A DNA stretch of 56,036 nt from DYGX01 sp035325905 (GCA_035325905.1 DAOKYY010000018.1:1-56036); one strand, 5' to 3'. Positions 8,245 to 16,978 are shown, counted from the stretch's first letter. Notes: generated by a model not told the origin, from the letters alone. Made by a program: numbers and translations.

Positions 8245-9201
8245 TCAGGGACAGGGAAACTCCAGTTGCTCTCCGGCCCGCTCCAGAACCGCCAGCACCT
8301 CGGCGCAGGTTGGCGCGTTGCGCCCCGCCCCGGCCTTCTGAACGGTCGCCGCGCCCATCGCGTTCGCCAGCCGCGCCGCGTCAACGAGGCTCAGCCCGTT
8401 CAGTCGCCCGGCGACGAACGCCGCCGCGAAGCAATCCCCCGCGCCGATGGTATCGACCACCTCGGCGGGGTAGCCCGCGACCGGCGTCCACCCGGCGGGC
8501 GTGACGACCGCGCAGCCGGATGCGCCCTGCTTGATGACCAGGGTGGACGGGCCGCGCGCCAGCAGGCGGGCGGCGGCTTCCTCGGCGGCGCAGCCCGCGC
8601 AGACCAGGCCGATCTCGTCCTCGGTCATCAGCAGCACGTCGGCGCGCGCGGTGATGTGCTCCATCAGGTCGGGCGGAACCATCGCCATGAACGGCCCCAC
8701 GTCGAGATAGACCGGCACGCCCGCCGCGCGCGCGTGGTCCAGCGCCCGCCGCGCCATCGGCACGACGCGCTTCTCGGCGAAGGTGTAGCCCATCAGAAAC
8801 AGCGCCCCGGCTTCTTCCAGCGCCGCGTCGAGCCTGGCCGGATAAGGGACATCCGGGCCGGAGCCGTAGTGGCCGATGAAGGCGTGCTCGCCGGAGGCGA
8901 GATCGGCCAGGGCGATCACCAGGGTCGTGGTCGCGCCGGGCGGGACGGCGATCTGCGCGGTGTCGATCTCGGCGGCAGCCAGCGCGTCGAGAATCAACTG
9001 CCCGAACACGTCCGCGCCGACCGTGCCCGCCGCCGTGACGCGCAGCCCCATATGCCGCGCCGCGAACAGGAAATTGGCCGCGCCGCCCGGCTCCACGCGC
9101 CGGAACGCCGGTTCCTGGTGCTTGCCGCCGACGACCGGCAGCGTGACCGGCAGCACGACATCCAGCACCAGATCGCCGACGGATACGACGTGCCCGGCCA
9201 T
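8245..9201 (-). CDS. PfkB family kinase, probable pseudouridine kinase
   Basis: A 318-residue PfkB-superfamily kinase with intact signatures: the PGGAANFLFAARHMG substrate motif near residue 40 and DTIGAGDCFAAAFVAG near residue 250, including the catalytic Asp. I chose the ATG at 9201 (MAGHVVSVGD) because it begins the family's first strand and lies 2 bases after the stop of the upstream gene; the same frame is open for another 127 codons upstream without homology. Position directly before psuG makes phosphorylation of pseudouridine to its 5'-phosphate (a PsuK role) the most likely function, but ribokinase or another nucleoside kinase activity cannot be excluded, so I give no symbol. Confidence 0.85.
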   Translation of the reverse strand: MAGHVVSVGDLVLDVVLPVTLPVVGGKHQEPAFRRVEPGGAANFLFAARHMGLRVTAAGTVGADVFGQLILDALAAAEIDTAQIAVPPGATTTLVIALADLASGEHAFIGHYGSGPDVPYPARLDAALEEAGALFLMGYTFAEKRVVPMARRALDHARAAGVPVYLDVGPFMAMVPPDLMEHITARADVLLMTEDEIGLVCAGCAAEEAAARLLARGPSTLVIKQGASGCAVVTPAGWTPVAGYPAEVVDTIGAGDCFAAAFVAGRLNGLSLVDAARLANAMGAATVQKAGAGRNAPTCAEVLAVLERAGEQLEFPCP

Positions 9202-9203
9202 GC

Positions 9204-10211
9204 TCAGCGCCCTTCGATCAGCGCGAGCAGGCCGTCCGCCAGCCCGCGAATGTTGTACGAGGCAGTGACTTTGTCGGCTTCCAGCCCGTCGAGGATCGAT
9301 GGCTCGAACGCTTCGATCCCGCTGTACGCGCCCGCCATCGCGCACGCAATCGCGCCCACCGTGTCGGCGTCGCCGGAGAGATTCGCGCCGTAGATCGCGG
9401 TCTGCTTCGGATCGCCGTTCGCCATCGCCAGCACGCCGAACGCCGAGCCGACCGTCTCCGGCACCGACAGCGACGTGCCGATCACGTCGTACAACTCGCG
9501 CAGGCGCGCCAGCTCGTCGCCGGGGCCGCGCGCGATCTCGACCGCCATGCGGATACGCCGCGCGACCGATGGCCCCAGCCACAGGCGGCCCTTCGTCGCG
9601 CCGATCTCCGCGCCGAGCACGCCCGCCGCGATCATCCCGTCGAGCGTCGCGCCGGGCATCATGCCGACCGCGATCGCCGCCGCGACCGCGCTCGCGCCCG
9701 CGATGGCGACGTTGGTGTTGTGCGTCGGCATGCTGACCGTCGCGGCGTCTTCAATCGCGCCCATCGGGTCGCCGGGGTGCAGCAGCCCGACCGGCGAAAT
9801 CCGCATCGGCGCGCCGTTGGTGTCGCCCCAGTTGCCGGTCTGGCGCGGGTCTTCGCCGCGCTTGAGCGCCTGCACGCCGCGCCGCGTGCTCGGCCCGACA
9901 TAGGGTGAGGTGTCGCCCCCGACGCGGTCATACCATGCGATGATCGCCTCGACGGCGGCCTCCAGGCTGACGCCGCCGCGCCGGATGAACGCCTGCGCCA
10001 GCGAGAACGCTTGCTCGGAATCGTCGGTGATGCGCCCCGGCGGCAGGCCGAAGTGCACCGGGTGATCGGCCGGGCCGGGCAGGAACTCGCCGATCCACCC
10101 GCCGTAGGCGTTCCACGTCTGGTCGATGGTGAAATAGGCGGGCATCCCCCAGGCGTCGCCGAGAGCCTGGCCGTACAGCCCGCCGAGGATTTTGTTTTTC
10201 AGATCGGACAC
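9204..10211 (-). CDS. ADP-ribosylglycohydrolase-fold enzyme
   Basis: A 335-residue member of the ADP-ribosylglycohydrolase (DraG/ARH) superfamily, an all-helical binuclear-magnesium hydrolase fold that removes ADP-ribose or related groups from N- or O-linked acceptors. Visible metal-site motifs are GQALGDAWG near the start, the GRITDDSEQ motif about residue 65, and NLSGDADTVGAI near residue 290. I start it at a GTG (10211) because CAAAGGAG lies 8 bases upstream; the frame is open further but without homology. It sits between the ABC permease and the putative pseudouridine kinase, so it may act on a ribosyl N-glycoside rather than on modified proteins. That role is inference. Confidence 0.85.
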   Translation of the reverse strand: MSDLKNKILGGLYGQALGDAWGMPAYFTIDQTWNAYGGWIGEFLPGPADHPVHFGLPPGRITDDSEQAFSLAQAFIRRGGVSLEAAVEAIIAWYDRVGGDTSPYVGPSTRRGVQALKRGEDPRQTGNWGDTNGAPMRISPVGLLHPGDPMGAIEDAATVSMPTHNTNVAIAGASAVAAAIAVGMMPGATLDGMIAAGVLGAEIGATKGRLWLGPSVARRIRMAVEIARGPGDELARLRELYDVIGTSLSVPETVGSAFGVLAMANGDPKQTAIYGANLSGDADTVGAIACAMAGAYSGIEAFEPSILDGLEADKVTASYNIRGLADGLLALIEGR

Positions 10212-10219
10212 GCTGATAG

Positions 10220-10227
10220 CTCCTTTG
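10220..10227 (-). promoter_or_regulatory. Shine-Dalgarno that sets a GTG start
   Basis: CAAAGGAG on the minus strand lies 8 bases before the GTG at 10211 and decides the start of the ADP-ribosylglycohydrolase-like gene. Confidence 0.75.
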
Positions 10228-10298
10228 TTGTGTGGCGCGAGAGGCCGGGCTAGGCTCGACCCGCAACCCTTCTTATCCCCAAGTATCTGCCGATGAAG

Positions 10299-10328
10299 AC
10301 AGAGCGGCTTAGCGCCGCCCTGCTCTGT
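10299..10328 (-). other. Intercistronic stem-loop
   Basis: ACAGAGC (10299-10305) pairs with GCTCTGT (10322-10328), with an inner GGC/GCC pairing. It lies in the 144-base gap between the ABC permease and the ADP-ribosylglycohydrolase-like gene. No T-run follows on the minus strand, so it probably marks RNA processing or partial attenuation between the transporter and enzyme parts of the operon. Confidence 0.45.
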
Positions 10329-10355
10329 AAAGCCAGATGCCATCCGCTCGCGATC

Positions 10356-11804
10356 TCAGGCAGGCTGCGGCTTATGCTGGCGGTGGCCGGTCAGCAGGTA
10401 GTAGCCGCCGAGCGCGAGCCAGATGGCCGCCGCCGCTGCCAGCCCGATGCCGAAGCCAACCGGCAGCGCAGAGTCTTGCAGCGAGGTCGGGTACAGCATC
10501 AGGTAGAACAGGATGCCCAGGTACACCCACAACGAGAAGACGGCCACCGCCGCCGCCTGGACGACGCGCTCCCCGATACGCTCAACCCTCAGCATGAACG
10601 GCAGGTTCAGCACGATCAGCAGCAGCGACACGCCGCCGATGATCGCGCCCAGCGGAAAGGCCGTGTCCGGCCCTTTGAAACCGTTCGGCGCGGAGAACAT
10701 GCTGATGGCGACGATCACGCCGAAGACGGCCAGCATCGCCATGAACATATGCAGCACGCTCAGACGGCGGATCGCCTTCCAGAAGGCGGCGTCGAAGCCC
10801 GTGCCTTCTGCCGAGCGCAGCGTCCGAACGCGCACCGCAAGCTGCGCTTGCAGAGCATAGATCACCAGCGCCAGCACGGTCGCCATATAGGGCAGCATCT
10901 GCGGAAGCTGCGACGGAATTTCGAGCGAGCCAACGCGCGTCGAGAGGGCGTCGAAGAAACCGAACACCAGCGACGCCAGCCCGGTGCCGACCGGGTGGCC
11001 GCCGCCGAGGTACGGCGTCGCCAGCGCGATGAAGCCGCGCCCGGAAGTCATGTCGCGCTGGAAGAATTGCAGGTAGCCCATGCTCATATGCACGCCGCCC
11101 AGCCCGGCCAGCACGCCGCTGAGCGCCAGCGCCAGGTAGCGCACGCGCGTGACGCGGATCCCGACCGAGGCTGCCGCTTCCGGGTTCTCGCCGACGGCGC
11201 GTAGATGCACGCCAGCCGGCATTTTGTAGAGGAAGTACCACACGGCGATGACCGCGAGAAACGCGATCCACGTCATCACGCTCTGGTTGTCGAAGATGCG
11301 GAAGAAGAACGAGACAACCGGAATGTCGTTTAGAAACTCCGGCAGTTGGATGAACGGGATCCGCATGCTGCGCAGGTTGCCCTGGGTGTTGCCCCGGTCG
11401 CCGGTCAGCTCGTACATGATCGCGACCGTCGCCGCCGAGCCGAGGATATTGAGCGCGATACCGGACAGGATGATGTTCGCCTTGAAGCGCAGGTGAAACA
11501 CCGCCAGCAGCAGCGCCATCAGCACGCCGATGATCACCCCGGCCAGCAAGCCGACCCAGGGGCCGACCAGCTTCCCGGTCGATTCGCCGAACCAGTCGAG
11601 CGAGTAGGCGCTGAACACGACGCCGGTGAAGGCCGAGACGAGCATGGTCCCTTCGAGGCCGATGTTGATCACGCCCGCGCGGTCGGAGATCAGCGCGCCG
11701 AGCGAGGGCAACAGGATCGGCGTGGTCACGCGCAGGATCGAGGCCAGAAAGGCGGCGCTGAAAATCCCTTCGAGTACGTTTTGAACGAGACTGGTATCAA
11801 ACAT
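10356..11804 (-). CDS. BMP-type nucleoside ABC transporter permease, C-terminally extended
   Basis: A 482-residue inner-membrane permease of the YufQ/NupQ kind, which with the two genes upstream forms a nucleoside importer. Residues 1-310 match the normal ~310-residue family member: PSLGALISDRAGVINIGLEGTML, FKANIILSGIALNI, the coupling region LRAVGENPEAAASVGI, and the closing TPYLGGGHPVGTGLASLVFGF. The remaining ~150 residues are an extra hydrophobic module with about four more predicted membrane helices (MFMAMLAVFGVIVAISMF, FPLGAIIGGVSLLLIVLNL and two near the C-terminus), which is unusual for this family. It starts 10 bases after the upstream permease ends. Confidence 0.9.
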   Translation of the reverse strand: MFDTSLVQNVLEGIFSAAFLASILRVTTPILLPSLGALISDRAGVINIGLEGTMLVSAFTGVVFSAYSLDWFGESTGKLVGPWVGLLAGVIIGVLMALLLAVFHLRFKANIILSGIALNILGSAATVAIMYELTGDRGNTQGNLRSMRIPFIQLPEFLNDIPVVSFFFRIFDNQSVMTWIAFLAVIAVWYFLYKMPAGVHLRAVGENPEAAASVGIRVTRVRYLALALSGVLAGLGGVHMSMGYLQFFQRDMTSGRGFIALATPYLGGGHPVGTGLASLVFGFFDALSTRVGSLEIPSQLPQMLPYMATVLALVIYALQAQLAVRVRTLRSAEGTGFDAAFWKAIRRLSVLHMFMAMLAVFGVIVAISMFSAPNGFKGPDTAFPLGAIIGGVSLLLIVLNLPFMLRVERIGERVVQAAAVAVFSLWVYLGILFYLMLYPTSLQDSALPVGFGIGLAAAAAIWLALGGYYLLTGHRQHKPQPA

Positions 11805-11814
11805 GAGCGTGCTC

Positions 11815-13953
11815 CTAAGCGGGCGGCTGTGGCGGCGTCGCCATGAGCTGTTCGGACGGCGCGATCTCGGTGCTGAGCCGGTCCCGGCTGCGCAGCCGTC
11901 GCTTGCGGAAGAACGACACGAGCGCCTCAGCGGTGATCAGCAGGATCACCACCGCCTGGATGATGCGGACGACCTCGGAGCTGACGTTCGCGTCGCGCTC
12001 CATGAACTGCGCGCCGGTCCGCAGGTAGGAGTAGAGCAGGCCGGTGAACGGCACGACCAGCGGGTTGTTACGCGCCAGCAGCGCGACGACCACGCCTTCG
12101 AACGCCATGCCGAGCGAGATGTTGAGGATCAGCTTGCGGTGGATGCCCATCGCCAGGTGCGCTCCGGCCAGCCCGGCTACCGCGCCGCTGATCGCCATCG
12201 TCAGCATGATCGTTCGCTTGGTGTTGACTCCGCCGTAGTCCGCGAACTTGATGTTCGAGCCGATCATGCGGATTTCGTAGCCGATGGGCGTGCGCTGGAT
12301 CAGCAGCCAGGTGAACAGGATCATCGCGATCAGCACGAAGACGGCGATCGTGACCTGGTCGCCGCTGATGTCGATAATCGGCGCCAGCAGGCCGCTGCCC
12401 GGAATCCACTCCGAGGCGGTGTATCCGGCGTCGGGCGGCTGAAGCTGGAAGGTCAGCACCATCTCGTAAAAACGCATGGCGATGGTGTTAAGCATCAGGG
12501 TCGAGACCAGCTCGTTCGCGCCAAGATAGGCTTTCAGCGCGCCGGGCAACAGGCCCCACAAGAAGCCCGCCGTGGCCGCCGAAAGCAGCGCCAGCGGCAC
12601 CAGAATCTCCATCGGCAGCTCGCCGAAGCTCAGGCCGATGACGCCTGACACCAGCGCGCCGAAGTAAAGCTGGCCTTCCGCGCCCAGGCTGAACTGCTCT
12701 GCCCGGAAGACGATCGCGATTGCCAGCCCCAGCATGATCAGCGTGATGGCGTCCTTGATCCACGTCACCCAGCGGTTGAGGCGGCTGACCGGCCCGAACA
12801 GGAAGGCGTCGTAGGCCTTGTTGGTGGCCTTGATCGTCTCGTCCAGTTTGGTGCCAAAGCTGACCGGCTCTGGGCGCACGCGTACCGTGTAGATGCCGTC
12901 TTCCGGCAGAGTCACGTCTTCGATAGCGGCGTCCGTTGCGCGCTGGAGCAGCCCCCGGAACGTCGCTAACTGCTCCGGGGACGCGCTGGCCGCCTCGCCG
13001 AGCACCTCGCCATCCGGGCCGACCAGCTCGGCTTCGAGGTCAACCTCGATGTTCGAGCGATAGGCGTAGGCCAGCACCGAGACGACATCGCCCGCCTGAC
13101 CGGGGAAGCGGTAGGCGGCTTCGGCGATTGGCTCCTCGGCCTTCGGGTCGTTGAACACTGCGCCTACCGGCTGGTTGTAGCTGGTGTCAATAGGCGATAC
13201 AGCCTCGGTGTCGAGCCGGACGTTGAACTCGCCCGTCTGCACCTCGGCGTCCGGCTCCGGCTTGACGACGAGGGTATAGACGCCGTCGGCGGGCAGCTCG
13301 ACATTTTCGAGGATCGCGTCGCCGGCGCTTTCAAGCTGGCGGCGATATTCCTCGCGCTGCGCGTCGGAGGCGTCCAGATTCTCGGCGACAGTCGCGCCAT
13401 CCGGTCCCAGCAACGTCACCTGGAGGTCGAGCGGAGACTCTTCCTCTTCGGCGAAGGCCATGATCGTAACCACGTCCCCGGCAGCCCCGGCGAAGCGATA
13501 GCGAGCTTCCGTCAGCGGGTTCTCGGCGTCCGGCGCGGTGAACTCGGCGGCAGGCCGGTCGCCGTAGTAGATGTCGACCAGCGGCTCGCCCTCCGTCACC
13601 ACGTTGACGCGGAACTCGCCGGAGGCGAAGCGGCTGGCGGCGTCCAGGTTGAAGAAGGCCGTCATCAGGTAGCCGAAGACCAGCGCGACCGCCACCGTCA
13701 GGATCACGCGCAGGGCGTCGAGGCGCAGCTCCAGGATCAGCAGAAACACCGAGATGCCGATCAGCGCGTTGACCAGCAGAATGCCGCCGTAGTCAGGCGC
13801 GGACTGGATCGCCGCGCGCATTTCGTCCCAGCCCATGCCAGCCGACACGCCGAACACTCGCGCGCTGATGGCGAGCGCCAGCAGCAGCCCGATCAGCACG
13901 CTGAGAATGAGCAGCCCCCCGGAGCGAAAAGCGGTGTGGCGTCGCGGGTTCAT
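11815..13953 (-). CDS. BMP-type nucleoside ABC permease with inserted tandem extracytoplasmic domains
   Basis: A 712-residue permease, about twice the family length. The C-terminal ~310 residues (from about 402) are an ordinary YufP/NupP-like core: ITLIMLGLAIAIVFRAEQFSLGAEGQLYFGAL, LKAYLGANELVSTLMLN, and RMIGSNIKFADYGGVN as the coupling helix. Before it come about three membrane helices (12-32, 57-75, 79-101) and then two tandem soluble repeats (about 113-249 and 263-370). Each contains YRF-x-G-x-AGDVV, LLGPDG or LVGPDG, a run of acidic and Ala-rich helix, and LP-x-DG-x-YT-x-x-V-x-PEP. This pattern resembles prepeptidase C-terminal (PPC)-like beta-sandwiches. Topology puts them outside the membrane. 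Its start overlaps the ATPase stop (ATGA). Confidence 0.9.
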   Translation of the reverse strand: MNPRRHTAFRSGGLLILSVLIGLLLALAISARVFGVSAGMGWDEMRAAIQSAPDYGGILLVNALIGISVFLLILELRLDALRVILTVAVALVFGYLMTAFFNLDAASRFASGEFRVNVVTEGEPLVDIYYGDRPAAEFTAPDAENPLTEARYRFAGAAGDVVTIMAFAEEEESPLDLQVTLLGPDGATVAENLDASDAQREEYRRQLESAGDAILENVELPADGVYTLVVKPEPDAEVQTGEFNVRLDTEAVSPIDTSYNQPVGAVFNDPKAEEPIAEAAYRFPGQAGDVVSVLAYAYRSNIEVDLEAELVGPDGEVLGEAASASPEQLATFRGLLQRATDAAIEDVTLPEDGIYTVRVRPEPVSFGTKLDETIKATNKAYDAFLFGPVSRLNRWVTWIKDAITLIMLGLAIAIVFRAEQFSLGAEGQLYFGALVSGVIGLSFGELPMEILVPLALLSAATAGFLWGLLPGALKAYLGANELVSTLMLNTIAMRFYEMVLTFQLQPPDAGYTASEWIPGSGLLAPIIDISGDQVTIAVFVLIAMILFTWLLIQRTPIGYEIRMIGSNIKFADYGGVNTKRTIMLTMAISGAVAGLAGAHLAMGIHRKLILNISLGMAFEGVVVALLARNNPLVVPFTGLLYSYLRTGAQFMERDANVSSEVVRIIQAVVILLITAEALVSFFRKRRLRSRDRLSTEIAPSEQLMATPPQPPA

Positions 13954-15497
13954 TGGTACTGCTCCATTTCTTCCGGCGTTTGCCGCTGGGCGCCCAGCAT
14001 GTACAGGCCGAGCTTTTCTTCGGTCAGGTCCGGCGTGTTGCGGAAAATGCCTACGATCTGCCCGTTATACATCACCATGATACGGTCCGAGAGCTTCATG
14101 ACTTCTTGCAGGTCTGCCGAGACCAGCAGGATCGACAGGCCGTTAGTGCGCTGATCGACCAGCTGCTGGTGGATATACTCGATCGCGCCGATGTCCACGC
14201 CGCGCGTGGGCTGGGCCGCGATCAGCAGGCGCGGCGACGACGACAGCTCGCGTGCGACGACCACCTTCTGCATGTTGCCGCCCGACAGCGACCCGACCGG
14301 CAGCTCGCCGCTCGGCGCGAGGATGGCGAACTGCTTGATCAGGTTCTGGCCGCTGGTGCGGATCTGCTGAAGATCGAGCAGGCGGCCTTTGGTGAAGGGC
14401 GCGCGGTAGTAGCGGTCGATGATCAGGTTGTCGTTGATGGTGGCGGTCATCGCGACGCCGTTGGTCAGCCGGTCTTCGGGGATGTGGGCGACGTGCGCCT
14501 CGCGCACCTTGCGCGGCCCGGACCCCAACACCTGCACCCCGTCGACGGTGGCGGCGCCGCTGGTGGCGTTCAGCAGCCCGGTCAGCACTTCGACCAGCTC
14601 GGTCTGCCCGTTGCCCTCGACGCCCGCGATCCCCAGGATTTCGGCTTCGTAGGTCTTGAAGGTGGCGTTGTCGAGCAGCGTGCGCCCGTTTTCGTTGATG
14701 TAGGTCAGGTTTTCGACTTCGAGCACGGGCTTGCCGCGCTTCACCGGCGGCTTATCGACGACCATGAAGACCTCGCGCCCGACCATCATGCGCGCCAGCT
14801 CGGCTTCGCTGGTCTCGTGGGTGTTGACGGTGCCGACGGTGCGCGCGTCCCGCATGACCGTGACGCGGTCCGAGATCTCCATCACTTCGCGCAGCTTGTG
14901 CGTGATGAAGATGACCGTCTTGCCCTCGTTGACCAGGTTGCGGATCGCGTCGAACAGGTCTTCCGTCTCGCGCGGGGTCAGCACGGCGGTCGGCTCGTCG
15001 AGGATCAGGATTTCCGCGCCACGATAGAGCGCCTTGAGAATCTCGACGCGCTGGCGCATTCCGACCGGGACGCTGTCCACACGGGCCGTCGGGTCGACGT
15101 AGAGGCCGTACTGCTTGGACAGCGCCTCGGTGTCTTTGATCGCTTGCGCGGTGTCGATCCGCATGCCGCGCGCGACGGTCGTCTCGCGGCCCAGCACGAT
15201 GTTCTGCGCAATCGTGAAGGAGTTGACCAGCATGAAGTTCTGGTGCACCATGCCGATCCCGTGATCGATTGCGGCCTGCGGATTGGGGATGACGATCGGC
15301 TGGTCGCGCAGCCGTATCTCGCCGGAGGTCGGGTGTTCCAGGCCGTATAACACCTTCATCAGCGTGCTTTTACCGGCGCCATTCTCGCCCACCAGCGCGT
15401 GAATCTCGCCCTGGTTGACCGAAAGACTGACGCCGTCGTTGGCGAGGACCCCGTTCGGATAAACTTTGACGATGTCAACTGCTTCGATAAGGGCCAT
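13950..15497 (-). CDS. Duplicated ABC ATPase of a BMP-type nucleoside importer
   Basis: A 515-residue ATPase with two nucleotide-binding domains, as in YufO/NupO and RbsA-like importers. NBD1 has Walker A GENGAGKST, a degenerate signature (VPVGMRQRVEI, typical of this subfamily) and Walker B EILILDEPTAVLTPRE. NBD2 has a degenerate Walker A (GVEGNGQTELVE), the intact signature LSGGNMQK, and PRLLIAAQPTRGVD, where Walker B has lost its usual DEP. So only one composite site should be fully catalytic, as expected for the family. It drives uptake through the two permeases encoded next. The gene lies 259 bases after the binding-protein gene, behind a strong stem-loop that probably lowers its expression. 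Confidence 0.95.
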   Translation of the reverse strand: MALIEAVDIVKVYPNGVLANDGVSLSVNQGEIHALVGENGAGKSTLMKVLYGLEHPTSGEIRLRDQPIVIPNPQAAIDHGIGMVHQNFMLVNSFTIAQNIVLGRETTVARGMRIDTAQAIKDTEALSKQYGLYVDPTARVDSVPVGMRQRVEILKALYRGAEILILDEPTAVLTPRETEDLFDAIRNLVNEGKTVIFITHKLREVMEISDRVTVMRDARTVGTVNTHETSEAELARMMVGREVFMVVDKPPVKRGKPVLEVENLTYINENGRTLLDNATFKTYEAEILGIAGVEGNGQTELVEVLTGLLNATSGAATVDGVQVLGSGPRKVREAHVAHIPEDRLTNGVAMTATINDNLIIDRYYRAPFTKGRLLDLQQIRTSGQNLIKQFAILAPSGELPVGSLSGGNMQKVVVARELSSSPRLLIAAQPTRGVDIGAIEYIHQQLVDQRTNGLSILLVSADLQEVMKLSDRIMVMYNGQIVGIFRNTPDLTEEKLGLYMLGAQRQTPEEMEQYQ

Positions 15498-15702
15498 ACA
15501 AACACCTTGCCGGCTGGGGCCGGTCTTGCCCGAAAGTGAGTCGATTTAACGTGCGCTGGGTGGATACCACGGATACGCTCAGTTGCAGGAGTTGAGTAGC
15601 GCGCACGGCGTGCTGTCCGGTAGACGGTCGATGAACTCTCACAAACAATAAGCCGCGCAGAGAACTGGCAGGCGGATCGTCCGGCTCTACCGGTATCCCA
15701 AG

Positions 15703-15740
15703 ATACAATCAGGGGTGAGCAACCTGCTCACCCCTTGTAT
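15703..15740 (-). terminator. Stem-loop between binding protein and transporter genes
   Basis: AGGGGTGAGC (15711-15720), loop AACCT, and GCTCACCCCT (15726-15735) form a perfect 10-bp stem, extended by ATACA/TGTAT after a 3-base bulge. On the minus strand it lies 17 bases after the stop of the BMP binding protein. It has no long T-run, so partial termination or 3'-end protection of the binding-protein mRNA is the likely role, as in many binding-protein operons. Confidence 0.7.
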
Positions 15741-15756
15741 TCGGGTTCTGGTGCGA

Positions 15757-16932
15757 TTACTCTGGGAGGAACTCCGAGACGTCGAAGTCCGTCTCCGGCA
15801 TGGCCTCGCAGCCCTGGCCCACCGTCGCCAGGATGTAGCCCAGGTCCACGCGGTCCTCGAAGACCGTTACGATCGTGATCGTGCCCTCGTCCACGGCGTC
15901 CGCCGCCGCATCGACCAGGTCAAGAACCCACTCCGGCGAGTTGTCTTCGTAAATGTCGTTCTCTGCCAGGCCAACGCCGCCCTCGGCGATGCCGAGCACT
16001 TCCGACTCACCGAATGGCAGCTCGTCCTTCAGGAAGAGGTCCACTGCGCGATAGAGCGAGTTATCGACGTTCTTGAGCATGCTGGTCAGGACGAACTGCG
16101 CCTGCTCGGGGTTGGTCTCGCCGATGATGGTCGCCTGGTCCGAGTCAACGCCAATCGCGTACTTGCCCTGCTCCTGGGCCGCCTCAAAGACGCCGACGCC
16201 CGTGCCGCCCGCGATCTGGAAGACGATGTCCGCCTGCTGCTCGTACATCGCCAGGGCGATTTCCTTGCCCTTGGCCGGGTCGTTCCAGCCGCCCGCGTAC
16301 TGGACGAGGTTCTGGCTGTCGGGGTTGACGAGGCACGCGCCCTGCTCGTAGCCGGCGATGAAGTCGTTGATGACCGGGATGTCCTGGCCGCCGATAGCGC
16401 CGATGATATGCGCCTCGTTGACGCCCTCAAGGTCGCTGCGGGTGATCGCGCCGGCATAGACGCCCGCCAGGAACGAGCCTTCGTTCTGCGCGTAAGTCAC
16501 CGAATAGACGTTGGTGCAGCCCTCGACGCAGAATTCAGGATCATCGTAGCGCACGGAGTCGTCGTACATGACAAAGAACTTGTCCGGGTAGAGGTGCACG
16601 CGCTTGGCGAGGTACTCACCCATCTGGAACGTCCCGACGATCAGCAGATCGTAGGCGTCGGTGTCGGCCATCGCGTCGGCCAGGCCGCTTTCCCAGTTGG
16701 CCGGGTCAATGCCCAGCTCCAGCGTGTTGACTTCGACGTTGTACCCCTCGTCGATCAGACGATCCATGCCACGCTGAGCCGAGTCGAAGAACGACTTGTC
16801 GCCCAGCACGCCGTTGACAACCAGCGAAATTCTCAGCGGTTCATCTTGAGCGGTCGCGGCAGGAAGCCCGACCAGCGCGGTAACGGTAAGAGCGAGCAGA
16901 AGGGCTAGGGACAAAAGCTTCGAACGAGACAT
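15757..16932 (-). CDS. BMP family nucleoside-binding protein, Sec-secreted
   Basis: A 391-residue substrate-binding protein of the basic-membrane-protein (BMP/PnrA/Med) family, which captures nucleosides outside the membrane for the ABC importer encoded next. Residues 1-28 are a classical signal peptide (basic MSRSK, hydrophobic LLSLALLLALTVTALVGL, cleavage after ATA) with no lipobox Cys, unlike most BMP lipoproteins. The mature domain has LVVNGVLGDKSFFDSAQRG, NEGSFLAGVYAG, IGAIGGQDIPVI, QIAGGTGVGVFEAA and AIGVDSDQA, all family hallmarks of the purine nucleoside site. It has its own strong promoter and AGGAGA ribosome site (16938-16943). It is the first gene of the operon. Confidence 0.93.
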   Translation of the reverse strand: MSRSKLLSLALLLALTVTALVGLPAATAQDEPLRISLVVNGVLGDKSFFDSAQRGMDRLIDEGYNVEVNTLELGIDPANWESGLADAMADTDAYDLLIVGTFQMGEYLAKRVHLYPDKFFVMYDDSVRYDDPEFCVEGCTNVYSVTYAQNEGSFLAGVYAGAITRSDLEGVNEAHIIGAIGGQDIPVINDFIAGYEQGACLVNPDSQNLVQYAGGWNDPAKGKEIALAMYEQQADIVFQIAGGTGVGVFEAAQEQGKYAIGVDSDQATIIGETNPEQAQFVLTSMLKNVDNSLYRAVDLFLKDELPFGESEVLGIAEGGVGLAENDIYEDNSPEWVLDLVDAAADAVDEGTITIVTVFEDRVDLGYILATVGQGCEAMPETDFDVSEFLPE

Positions 16933-16978
16933 AGGTTTCTCCTAAACTGGGCACTTTTCTGGCCGCAAAGTACTACCC

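Noticed and set aside
9202..9582. Upstream extension of the putative pseudouridine kinase
   Set aside because: The added residues come from inside the ADP-ribosylglycohydrolase-like gene in another frame and show no homology.
13953..15350. A 465-codon open frame on the plus strand
   Set aside because: It is opposite the duplicated ABC ATPase and reads as Asp/Arg/Val-rich shadow.
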